Source of the DNA: Chara braunii
Lineage: Eukaryota > Streptophyta > Charophyceae > Charales > Characeae
Direction of reading: 5' to 3'
Assembly (NCBI GenBank): GCA_003427395.1
Contig: BFEA01000167.1
Coordinates: 2,120,198-2,169,892, forward strand
Length of the DNA stretch: 49,695 nt
In this document: positions 41,718 through 49,695 of the stretch, in pieces
Layout: each line of letters starts with the position of its first letter
How positions within the stretch are numbered: position 1 is the first letter of the stretch
Notes under the pieces: model-generated
Seen by the model: the letters and a program-made list of their open reading frames with translations, nothing else
Told to the model about the DNA's origin: nothing
Databases searched by the model: none
Translations under genes and position numbers: made by a program

Positions 41718-42551
41718 TTGATGGATACTCGCAAATACATCAGTCAGGGGGATAAAGACATCCGGGATACGATACAAGATGTGGCCGCCAAACGACGTTC
41801 GTGGCTCAGAGCGGTGGGGCGATTTTACCCTCGCCTTGATCGTGACTATCAGGACGGACCCTCCCCGGATCCCTCTCCTCATCTTCTGTCTTATGCCCCT
41901 CCCCTTCCTCACAAGATGACACTTGTGAATACCGTCATGCCCCAGGCTGCTGCGCCCGTGCCTATCACTAACCTGCATCTAGCCCAGATGATTCATACCG
42001 CCACGACTAAACAATCTGAGTGGATGAACAATCTGATTCAAATGCGGACTTCCCAGATGGATCGACTGGAACAAATCATGACGAAACTAATAAAGGCTAA
42101 CTCGAGTTCTCCGCATCCCGCTCCTCCTTCATATCCTCTTCTGACTGCTCCTCCCGCCCCTGACCAAGCCCCTCCCGCTTTGCATCATGTAGCCAATCCG
42201 GTAGGAAGGGTTTAATGCTACAATTGTAAACAACCCGGACACTTTGCACGAGACTGCCCCCTGCCAAGGCGTAACCAACCCCCGCCACCAGCCGCGCCGG
42301 TCGCCTTGAACCAAGGTCGAGTAACCGCACTGTTAGAAACAACAAGAGAGAGGGAACCTGACCCTTTCTCTGCAGAACCATCTTCCTCGACTGAACCCAT
42401 CGCGTCCACTTCGGGATCATCTTCCGAAGCGGCCGATGTTGTTGATCTGACGGAGTACCTCCAATTAGCAGGACTATTCGGAGCGATCCGACCTGGCAAA
42501 GATGAGCTCGAATGGGTTGAACGAGGATCAGAACCCGGTCCTCAATTTTGA
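41718..42551 (+). pseudogene. Element 2 gag, C-terminal part with CCHC zinc knuckle
   Basis: This frame continues gag (LDLMDTRKYIS...), has a Met/Gln-rich segment (MNNLIQMRTSQMDRLEQIMT, likely helical) and a Pro-rich linker, and reaches a TAA at 42213. Directly after that stop, in the same frame, 42216-42257 encodes a textbook CCHC knuckle (CYNCKQPGHFARDC). The frame then runs through an acidic/Ser-rich tail to a TGA at 42549. The same frame carries on into protease and RT, so the original product was probably one long Gag-Pol. Confidence 0.85.
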
Positions 42552-42782
42552 ACAGGGGAGATCGACGTTCTTCAGACGCTCAAACACTTGGATATCCGAG
42601 TCCCTGTCCCGGTGGTCCATTTACAAACCATATCGGAGGCAGCGAATGACAAACTTCTCCAGAAGTGCAAGAAAAACCAGAAACGATTCACATAACAACG
42701 TGTTCAAAGGATGCTGAAGAAAATGAAGGATTGCGAAGCAGAAGTAGACTCTCCTCCATCGTAACCGATACCCACTGTAAAC
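42552..42782 (+). pseudogene. Element 2 gag-protease linker
   Basis: Same frame as gag and protease (TGEIDVLQTLKHLDIRVPVP ... LLQKCKKNQKRF), with TAA stops at 42693 and 42762. The reading remains protein-like on both sides of each stop, which argues for point nonsense changes. Confidence 0.6.
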
Positions 42783-43430
42783 ATGTCCGACGCGCCTGAA
42801 ACTGCTCGGGTCGCTGCCATTTCGTACGCAGAGAAGGATCACTTTGTCCGTGTTCAATCTGTTATATGGAAGAGTGCAAAATGTGATTGTGAGGTGTGGG
42901 GCAAATCGTTCAATGCTCTCGTTGATACAGGATCGTCGGCTGTGACGATATCTTTGGAAACCATTCGAAAAACTAGGCGATTGAATTCAATCCTCCCCTT
43001 GCTGGGGAACGACAACTACGTCTTTGCCGACAAAGAAACCATGAATATACTAGTTAGAATCATCGAAAACGTAGTCATCAGGGTAAGATGAGTACATGTC
43101 CTGGTTAATGCATTGGTCATCGATGTGCGGTCATATGCGGTACTGTTGGGATTACCATGGGCGATGGTTGTGGGTGCGCGGATACATTTCGATTCCAAAC
43201 AACTTATCCTTACACACACAGGGGGAAAGCCCCGGACTATTTCGCTACGAGTTTCCACTCGATCACCAAGAAAAAATCCTAGTCTCATCCGAATAGGAAT
43301 GATCCAAGTCCCGAGTCCGGAAGATTCGTGCGGAAGCGGTGACGAGGACCGACGCCTTTCTGATGATGTCGGGTATGATGAACGAGACTATGATGAGCTG
43401 TTAAAGTACATTCCTACCGAGAAAGAATGA
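42783..43430 (+). pseudogene. Element 2 aspartic protease
   Basis: A retropepsin-like domain with the active-site triplet intact in FNALVDTGSSAVTIS (DTG), then NDNYVFADKETMNI. After a TGA at 43089 the same frame resumes with VNALVIDVRSYAVLLGLPWAM, corresponding to the DVILGxPWL strand, and HFDSKQLILT. It ends with a TGA at 43428 after an acidic stretch. It would cleave Gag-Pol. One nonsense change breaks the domain. Confidence 0.82.
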
Positions 43431-43865
43431 AGTCGGTTGGTCGAGTTGTTCGATCGTGAGGCTAAAGAAGAATTTCGGATGATCCCGACTACTGCGTGAA
43501 CATTTGATATAAACAGAGAGAGCAACAAGCTTAACCCTGCTCCACCTATATCCCTTCTTACGCCAACAGAAACACAGATTCCAACAACGTCCTTCCTGGG
43601 AGAACCTATCTTGCAAATTTCGGATATGGTTGGCCTCTTGGAAACCCCTCGAACCTTGTACGAGGGTGCACTTTCATTGTGAGAAAGATATCAACAAAGT
43701 GATCAGTACCTAGATTTTTTCGTCTCCCCGCCCAGACCATTGCTCACGCAAGGTGCTATGATCGCACTAATTAGGCAATAACTCGAAGCTAAGGAAACCG
43801 AAATGATCAGCCCGACCGAGTCACAAATGCTTGCTACCGTTTTTTCGGTCTGAACCAGCAGCTCC
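43431..43865 (+). pseudogene. Element 2 protease-RT linker
   Basis: Still in the same frame, with stops at 43497 (TGA), 43680 (TGA), 43779 (TAA) and 43851 (TGA). No domain is recognised. It contains PTTSFLGEPILQISDMVGLL and EAKETEMISPTESQM. Confidence 0.55.
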
Positions 43866-45473
43866 ATGTTCTCCAGCGTAGATGGGATAGGACCAGATCA
43901 GATCGACATACGGCTTGACATTTTCGAGCAACTGACAATCACCTTACCCGGTTACGTTCCTAGAGAAATTCGCAAGTCTTTGATTGATGTGTTGCATGGA
44001 TATGCTGAGGTATTGAGTGTGCACGATTGCGATATTTGGTTGTCAAGCGTGATTGAATACACGATTCTCACAGGGGATCATCCACCAATTAGCTGTTCCC
44101 CCTATTGGTACTCTCCAGCGCAACGACTGGCCGCGTTCCAGAGAGTAAAGGAGTTTGAAGCTAATGGATGGATTGAATCGGCCATCGGACCATGGTCATT
44201 TCCTGTGGTGATTGTACTGAAAAAGGCAGGAGGAATTCGTGTATGTATTGATTACTGAAAGTTGAATGACATTACGATTAAGGATGTGTATCCCCTCCCC
44301 CGGATTGATGATTTGTTGGATGCTATCGGTGGTGCTCGATTTTTCAATACGCTTGATGTTCGCCACAAATTCCACCATCTCCTCGTCCGAAAAGAAGATC
44401 GTCCGAAGACGGCCTTCGTTCTTTTCGAGGGGACTTGGCAATGGATTCGATGCCCGATGAGAATTTGCAATGCCCCAACCACGTTTCACCGCGCGATGAA
44501 TATGGCCTTCCAAAACTTCGTGCGAAAAATGAGGCTGGTGCAAAACATAATTAATTATTGTGTGGTAGAATATATGGATGATATCCTTGTGTATTTGAGT
44601 TCCTACGAAGGGCACGAGCAACACATCGAGTGGACGCTGCACGCACGTAAGGACATTCGATTCAAGGCGGCTCTCGAGAAACGTCAATTTTTCCTCGCCG
44701 AGATTTCCTTTCTTGGCCACGTGGTTGCTGACAAAGGGTTGCAGCTGGAACCGCAGAAAGTAGCAGCCGTACAAGACGCACCGGTGCCGATGTCAGTAAC
44801 ACAAGTACGTGTCTTTTTGGGACTGATGTCGTACTATCGGAGGTTTGTCAAGGGATTTGCAGCGATCGCGGCACCACTCACAAACTTGCTGAAAAAAGAT
44901 CAGCCGTTGATCTGGACCCTGCAGTTCGATCAAGCTTTTCGAGAACTCAAGGCGGCTCTGATCTCGACCCCGGTCCTCATAAGACCAGACCCAGAAAAAC
45001 CTTTTGTTCTCATCATCGATTGGCAGCCCGAGACGATCTCAGCGATCTTGGCCCAGGTGGGACCTGATGGCCTGGAACAGGTGGTGGAGTATGCGTCTAA
45101 ATCGGCCCCTTCCTACAAGAGGAACTACTTCGCTCTAACGGGAGAATGCTACGCGACCTTGTGGGAAATCAGTCACTTCCGAGCTTATTTATATAGTCGG
45201 AAGTTCACGTTGGTGACCGATCATGAACCACTGTTGGCTCTGAAGAAGTTGAAGGATTACTCGGGTATGGTTGGACGATGGGCTACTACGTTGCAGAGCA
45301 TGGATTTTGACATTCGTCATCAGAAACATGAGAAACATGACAACGCGGATGGACGGACATGGTTGCATTGTCCCGATAAGGTACCCAGGAGCGAGGAAGT
45401 GATATTGTGGCACGATCCGAAGCCAAAGAACGAGCCCCAATACGGTAAAGTGGAGATCCTTATGAGGGATTGA
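43866..45473 (+). pseudogene. Element 2 reverse transcriptase and RNase H
   Basis: RT begins near LPGYVPREIRKSLIDVL...YAEVLSVHDCD and continues with VIVLKKAGGIRVCIDY. It meets a single TGA (44256-44258) exactly where Arg is expected in CIDYRKLN, then resumes with YPLPRIDDLLDAIGGARFF. Catalytic Asp residues are intact: FNTLDVRHKFH and EYMDDILVY (YMDD at 44571-44582). SFLGHVVADKG and VFLGLMSYYRRFVKGF follow. RNase H retains VLIIDWQPETISAILAQ, LTGECYATLWEISHFRAYL and LVTDHEPLLALK. The frame ends at a TGA (45471-45473). Apart from the nonsense at 44256, the catalytic machinery looks preserved. Confidence 0.93.
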
Positions 45474-45483
45474 GTGGACACGT

Positions 45484-45484
<1 letters not shown>

Positions 45485-45547
<63 letters not shown>
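45485..45547 (+). repeat. (CT)n tract between RNase H and PHD-integrase ORF
   Basis: A pure CT run of ~62 bases begins 11 bases after the RT-RNase H stop and ends 14 bases before the ATG of the next ORF (aacaATGGCG). It looks like a pyrimidine-rich leader but could simply be microsatellite expansion. Confidence 0.9.
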
Positions 45548-45549
<2 letters not shown>

Positions 45550-45561
45550 TTTCTCGGAACA

Positions 45562-45816
45562 ATGGCGACCCCTTCCTCCTCCGCTCCTTCTTTCAATCCC
45601 ACTGATTCCCCTCCTCCGCAGTTGGAATTTTTCGTCAATCTTCCGGACAAGTTCTGTTATTTTTGCACGTGTATTTCACGGGTTTATGGGGTAGATTGTT
45701 ATCCCTTTGAGTTGGGATTCACTGACTGGGTAAAATGTGCCACGTGTGTCAATCGTGCGCATGGCGCGTGCGTTCGATATCGAACGAGTGGTAGGGCGTG
45801 AAAATGCCCTCTGTGT
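45562..45816 (+). pseudogene. PHD-like zinc finger at integrase N-terminus (element 2)
   Basis: From an ATG in strong plant context (ggaacaATGGCG), the frame has a Ser/Pro-rich start (MATPSSSAPSFNPTDSPPP) and then eight ordered zinc ligands: C32-x2-C35, C59-x2-C62-x4-H67-x2-C70 and, after a TGA at codon 80 (45799-45801), C82-x2-C85. Cys4-His-Cys3 with hydrophobic WVKCATC and AHGACV is the PHD-finger pattern, and PHD fingers commonly read histone H3 tails. The first spacing (23 residues) is slightly long. The reading continues in frame into integrase, so this finger and integrase would be one protein. A RING-like fold is the main alternative. Confidence 0.7.
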
Positions 45817-46842
45817 CGGACGGACAAGCTTCCCACGGAAGTTCGATTCGAGGCCGCCAAAACTGACGGGTCCGAATACGACAAAAAATACCGAAGGGCT
45901 GAAGTATGGACGGATAAAATATTATTGTCTAAATTAGCTGGCAAGCCATTGGACTATCTCACTAAGCATGACAAGCATCGGGCCACTGAGAGGTCCCGAG
46001 AGATTATGGTTGATGGTTCCCCACCCATTTCTGCGATATGACTGGACCAAATTGCGCATGAGGAGCAGGCCGCTCATTTCGCGGTATGAGTCAGTAAAGC
46101 GACCATCGATCAAAATCGATGGTTTTGGTCTAATATTCGCTATGACATAAGGCACGTGTTTGCGAACTGTCTAGTTTGTGCTGCCGATCGTGCGCCCCTT
46201 CGTGGGCCAAACACTGTAGTCCCGACGGAGGTAGAACGTCCTTTCCAGCGAGTCAGTATGGACACGACAAATATTGATGTGCCACCTGGCCCCAACCGTT
46301 GTGAGTACTCCATTCCCTTGGTGTTGATCGACCATTTCTCGAAGTACATCGAAGTTTACCCCTGTAGGACACGTAAGGCCTCAGAGATAGCTACGTACAT
46401 CGAACGATTCCTCAATACCCATCTAGATACAGAAGAGATTCTAACCGACAATGAGTCTAAATTCAAAGCCGAGGTAGAGGAATTATTGATGCATCATGGC
46501 GTTACTCTCAGACAAACTGCTCCCCATGTCTCCCAGTCCAATGGGCTGGCCGAGAACGCGAACCATATGATTAAGACCGCTCTTCGCAGGAACTTAGCGG
46601 CCAATGACACACGTCCTTGGCCCGAGATAGTGTATCAAATCATCGGGATCCATCGGGCGACCCCTCATGAACCCACTGGGTTCACCCCCTTTCGGCTACG
46701 AACGAATAGTATTCCATGTGTCGACAATCAGAGTGCCTCGAAAAATACCGAGAAAGGGCAAAGGGACATGCGGTCGGCCCTCAAGGCTAAGGCTAAACGG
46801 TATGCGGAGTTAATGGAAAAGGCTATCCCTAGACTAGCCTGA
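45817..46842 (+). pseudogene. Element 2 integrase (zinc-binding and catalytic domains)
   Basis: Same frame as the PHD-like finger, with TGA stops at 46039 and 46087. The order is linker (KLAGKPLDYLTKHDKHRATE), HHCC zinc domain (HEEQAAH ... RWFWSNIRYDIRHVFANCLVC), then the catalytic core with Asp in RVSMDTTNIDVPPGP, the VLIDHFSKYIEVYP strand, the second Asp in ILTDNESKFKAEVE, and the catalytic Glu in QSNGLAENANHMI. The D,D,E triad is complete. The open frame from 46156 to 46842 is uninterrupted. It ends at a TGA near a frameshift into the C-terminal part. Confidence 0.92.
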
Positions 46843-46853
46843 AAAGGCAGAAA

Positions 46854-47168
46854 ATGACTGAATTGGCCCACGGTAGGCAGGTCCGTAGTTACGACGCCCG
46901 GAATGGGAATGCAGACCCACATCACCAGTATAAATTATGAGACCTAGTGCAGGTATGTAAATGTGCATACGACCAGAAACTCACTCCCAAGTTTTGTGGC
47001 TGCTTTCAAGTAGTGGAACTCGGACCTAACGGAGCCAATACTGTGCACGTCACTCCTGAGACCGGTGGCAGCCATAACTCTCTTCCTATCATCCGTCATA
47101 CCTCCTATCTTCGCCCCCTCCCACCCTCTGAGGACCCTATCTCGCCTTCGTCTTCTTTCTCTAGCTGA
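46854..47168 (+). pseudogene. Element 2 integrase C-terminal domain
   Basis: Offset by one frame from the catalytic part. MTELAHGRQVRSYDARNG, a TGA at 46938 (expected Arg in YKLRDLV), then DLVQVCKCAYDQKLTPKFCG and CFQVVELGPNGANTVHV, the SH3-like/GPF segment that binds DNA in gypsy integrases. It ends with a Ser/Pro-rich tail; no chromodomain follows. Confidence 0.78.
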
Positions 47169-47224
47169 GGCGAGGATCTAGCGTCTCCCCTTTCGTCAAG
47201 TACCACTTCTCCTCATTCTTCGCC

Positions 47225-47710
47225 ATGACCTTCAACATCGAACCGGTTCTTCCTCCGCGGCTTCTCCAACCTCGCTCTTCGTTGCAGTTTCGCCAAGTCT
47301 CACATCCTCGTCTCAGTCCCGATCTCCTCCAGTTTGCGCAACTGTTCAGTCACCGAGCCTGGTACGCCGCTGTAGAGATAACGATTTCAACGGAGTGGGG
47401 AGCAACGGTCATCTTGGTGGAAGCTTCGATGTTCGATCGATTCTCCCGGCCTAACCAGAGGGACGTAACGGTGATCCTCGCCTTCAGTGGCGATCTATGC
47501 ACTATCCACGTGCAGCAACGCAACGCGGTGATCACCAGCCTCTACGAGTGGGGACAAGAGTGGGTAGCGGATTGGCGGCAGTGGCTGGCCCGACCAGGCC
47601 GACAGGTGGTGGGAACCGAGTGCATCGATATCTTTTCTCTTCGAACTAGTAACACTGATCCCCCACCTCATCCCCTTCCCCCTCTTTGTCCTTACCCTTT
47701 GCGCATATGA
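47225..47710 (+). CDS. Uncharacterised ORF downstream of integrase (element 2)
   Basis: 161 codons, intact. It contains DLLQFAQLFSHRAWYAAVEI, RDVTVILAFSGDLCTIHVQQ and a Trp-rich segment (YEWGQEWVADWRQWLARPG) and ends Pro-rich. I recognise no family. It sits between integrase and the 3' LTR-like repeat, where some LTR elements carry an additional ORF; not obviously envelope-like (no signal peptide or membrane span seen). May be expressed from the element or be a captured fragment. Confidence 0.4.
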   Translation: MTFNIEPVLPPRLLQPRSSLQFRQVSHPRLSPDLLQFAQLFSHRAWYAAVEITISTEWGATVILVEASMFDRFSRPNQRDVTVILAFSGDLCTIHVQQRNAVITSLYEWGQEWVADWRQWLARPGRQVVGTECIDIFSLRTSNTDPPPHPLPPLCPYPLRI

Positions 47711-48203
47711 ATCGCTTCTCGACCTTCTCCCTCCCTTCAGATCTTCCAACTCTCTGGCCGTCTTGGGCTGACCCCCTTCTAACCTTGGAGATTCGCCCTA
47801 CCCCGATCCCTCCCTTCCATCCTCCTTACCTTCGCAAATGGACCGAATTCACGCCGGTCAGTGTGTGCATGCTAACAGTGAGATGTCACTGGCTCGGTAC
47901 TGCAACAATAGGGAGTTATAGATCTACAACGAGATCTCGCTAGTAGTAGCGCAGGTGTGGCCGACAGAGATGGAGAATTATGACACTTTATTTTGACTTC
48001 TTTGTGGGGAGATCGCTGAAGGCGGAAGAGCGACCGTTGTGTACGAAATTCTTATGTTTCTGTCTCAGCTCATCAACGATCTGCCGACGAACATTATCTC
48101 CTTCAATCCAAGTGATCCTAGTCAAGCCGTACTTGACACTTTGGAGAGGACATTAACGCCAACAGTAATTTGAGCGAACTGCACAGAAAACTTATGTCAA
48201 TAC
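47711..48203. other. No convincing gene
   Basis: A short frame at 47686-47943 has no domain (RKWTEFTPVSVCMLTVRCHW). Protein-like fragments in other frames suggest a decayed continuation of the downstream ORF region. Confidence 0.35.
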
Positions 48204-48653
48204 TTGAGCGATCACTATCCCATGGCTTGGCGCTTTCTGGACTTGGACGATCTTGCACCGGATAACTCCGATCTAAATGAATTTTGGAACGCTCACCAGA
48301 CACACGACGAGGTGCCATCGGACGACGATCCAGGTCGCATAGCCATCGCAGGTCTGTCGACAGAAGAAGAGTCCGAAGCCAGATCAACGTCGAAAGAAGA
48401 AGAAGAGACATCAGCAGCGGAGCCCCAGGGGGCCCCGCCAGCCCAAGCACCACCTGCTGCACGGGGAGGATCTGCTATGAACCCTGAAGTCCCTGCTGAC
48501 GCCGCCAGTCGACACGATGGCGCAAAAGCCTCCCGTCGGCGCCACCGCTCTCGCTCACCATCTCCTACCTCCTCCCCCCCCTCCGCACTTCATTCCCGTC
48601 CTCCTCCCCGCACGGGCGCTCCGTCCTCGTCCGATCTACCGTCGCCCTCTTGA
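48204..48653 (+). CDS. Uncharacterised acidic then Arg/Ser/Pro-rich ORF (element 2)
   Basis: 149 codons. The N-terminus (MSDHYPMAWRFLDLDDLAPD NSDLNEFW) is followed by an acidic Ser/Glu-rich stretch and then ASRRRHRSRSPSPTSSPP, probably disordered. No family recognised. Being compositionally biased, it may not be a real protein. Confidence 0.3.
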   Translation: MSDHYPMAWRFLDLDDLAPDNSDLNEFWNAHQTHDEVPSDDDPGRIAIAGLSTEEESEARSTSKEEEETSAAEPQGAPPAQAPPAARGGSAMNPEVPADAASRHDGAKASRRRHRSRSPSPTSSPPSALHSRPPPRTGAPSSSDLPSPS

Positions 48654-49100
48654 TTATCTCTCCTTTTCGCCTCTTCCCCACACCGAGTTCCCTCTAACCT
48701 ACCGCATTTTCGCCAACCGGCTTTTCTGCCACCACTTTGTCGTACAAATTTTATGCACAGTCTTCCCTCCGCCAAGCGAACTTCCACTGATGAAGCAGAT
48801 CCAGGCAAGATCCGGCACGACTACCGCCGATCAAAGGAGCAGGAAGCTGCACAGTACAGGGCTGGATGGTAGAGATCCCGAAAGCCCGGAGGCGACAAAT
48901 TCGTAAAGATATTGCAATTGAAGTTGGTGTCAACATGGCCCCCGACTCGATCTGGTGCTTATGCAAGACTCTGTTTGTTCTGATACGCTGGGTTCCGCAT
49001 TCATCTTCTCACCTCCTTCTTGCCCCTCTACCATGTAAATTAGCTTTCGTGTATGCAATCAGGAGATTGCGTAATTTTGGAGCCCTCTGAGCGTCACATA
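48654..49100. other. No gene; 18-bp palindrome at LTR edge
   Basis: gcgtcacatatgtgacgc, a perfect 18-bp palindrome at 49091-49108, straddles the inferred start of the 3' LTR-like repeat. Upstream frames are short and mixed. Confidence 0.45.
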
Positions 49101-49695
49101 TGTGACGCGCCAACTTCAGGACCTGCGCCATCTTCCAATCCCCCCCCCCCCTTCCCCTCCCCCCTCTCTTTTTCGAATTTTGGTGTTCTTGCAAACAAAC
49201 CCACATGACCTCTTTTCATATTTCTATGAATTAATGTACATTGTTCGTAATCAAGGAGGCCCGTCCTTCTCAGGACCTTCGTCATTTTTTGATCGGTTTT
49301 TGAGAATTTCATCATTTTGCAATTCGGGAAATGCATGAGAATTACTCGCGCCTTAGCGAGCGCGCTAGGAATTTGGGTCGATAGCTAGGAATTCCGGAAT
49401 GAGCAGAACTTGACGTGTCCTTTCTTGTGCATGAATGTTCTCGACTTCGTCTTGGAAAACTCCGGGAATTTTCGTAGGAATCTGAATAGGTATAGGACTT
49501 TTTCCCTCGCTCGCCCTACGCGTGGATATGGTACTTGTCAATTTTGAATTAGCTGTAACTGTTTCGGTGCCCTTTTTGCCTTTGCGTCGGCGCCATGCAT
49601 GCGAACCTATGAATCCCCCTCGGCGGCGGCCGAGCGCGGAGAAATCCGCGGACACGGCCAGTCCGCAGACCCCGCGGACGCGTGGCGGCCGGTGG
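49101..49695 (+). repeat. 3' LTR-like direct repeat, incomplete
   Basis: Matches 39148-39463 to about 49423 (tgtgacgcgccaacttcagg ... gacgtgtcctttc), then differs from the 5' copy to the window end. The last ~75 bases are very GC-rich. Either the LTRs have diverged by insertion/deletion or another element interrupts here. Confidence 0.65.

Larger units (their letters stand above)
39148..49695 (+). mobile_element. Second Ty3/gypsy-like element with separate PHD-integrase ORF (runs off window)
   Basis: Similar sequences at 39148-39463 and 49101-49423 bracket, in order, an extra ORF, PBS-like site, gag, zinc knuckle, protease, RT, RNase H, a (CT)n tract, a PHD-like finger, integrase, and further ORFs. 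The domain order is Ty3/gypsy. Its end repeats match for only ~320 bp and then diverge, so the LTR extent is unresolved; the 3' side is cut by the window end. No chromodomain was seen after integrase. Confidence 0.8.

Noticed and set aside
41718-46842. TGA/TAA reassignment (alternative genetic code)
   Set aside because: The pectinesterase ends normally with TAA, and the element frames end at TGA in sensible places. Nonsense decay is simpler.

Overview
This is a nuclear window from a eukaryotic genome, most likely a streptophyte (a land plant or a charophyte alga such as Chara). The evidence is a pectin methylesterase gene with a secretory signal, LTR retrotransposons whose primer-binding sites match the initiator tRNA-Met sequence used by plant elements, a CCCTAAA/TTTAGGG-type motif, U2 and U6 snRNA-derived retrocopies, and many long (GA)n tracts. 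It is a draft assembly. It contains a 548-base gap, scattered single Ns, and a perfect Nextera mate-pair junction adapter left inside the sequence. The species call is inference.

Layout. 1-3460: two diverged copies of an unknown repeat in inverted orientation. 4075-5028: a 53-bp minisatellite. 5830-7745: tandem satellite, mostly a ~172-bp unit. 8835-8872: sequencing adapter. 9672-11245: repeats with no gene, followed by the gap at 11529-12076. 12745-21483: a complete but decayed Ty3/gypsy chromovirus (LTR, PBS, gag, protease, RT, RNase H, integrase, chromodomain, LTR). 21484-24845: no recognisable gene, but a 362-bp foldback element and a tRNA-derived SINE. 24925-25908: the one clearly intact host-type gene, an intronless secreted pectin methylesterase directly downstream of a (GA)30 tract. 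26450-31200: microsatellites, small tandem duplications, a second SINE copy, and U6 and U2 snRNA retrocopies with target-site duplications. 31400-36960: a nest of hairpin-containing non-autonomous elements, one split by a 5'-truncated LINE and also hit by a TTA-flanked MITE. 38296-38690: a second foldback element. 39148 to the window end: a second Ty3/gypsy-like element.

The second gypsy-like element is the most unusual object. Its gag-protease-RT-RNase H polyprotein lies almost wholly in one frame, broken by nonsense codons (TGA and TAA only). The integrase is a separate ORF that begins after a (CT)n leader and carries an N-terminal Cys4-His-Cys3 PHD-like zinc finger before the HHCC and DDE domains. 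It also has extra ORFs of unknown function upstream of gag and downstream of integrase.

Almost everything here is mobile or repetitive DNA. LINE machinery probably supplied the reverse transcription for the SINEs and snRNA retrocopies; the LINE 3' ends seen here are candidate relatives of that source. Only the pectin methylesterase looks like a functioning host gene. All boundaries and identities were judged by eye without database searches.
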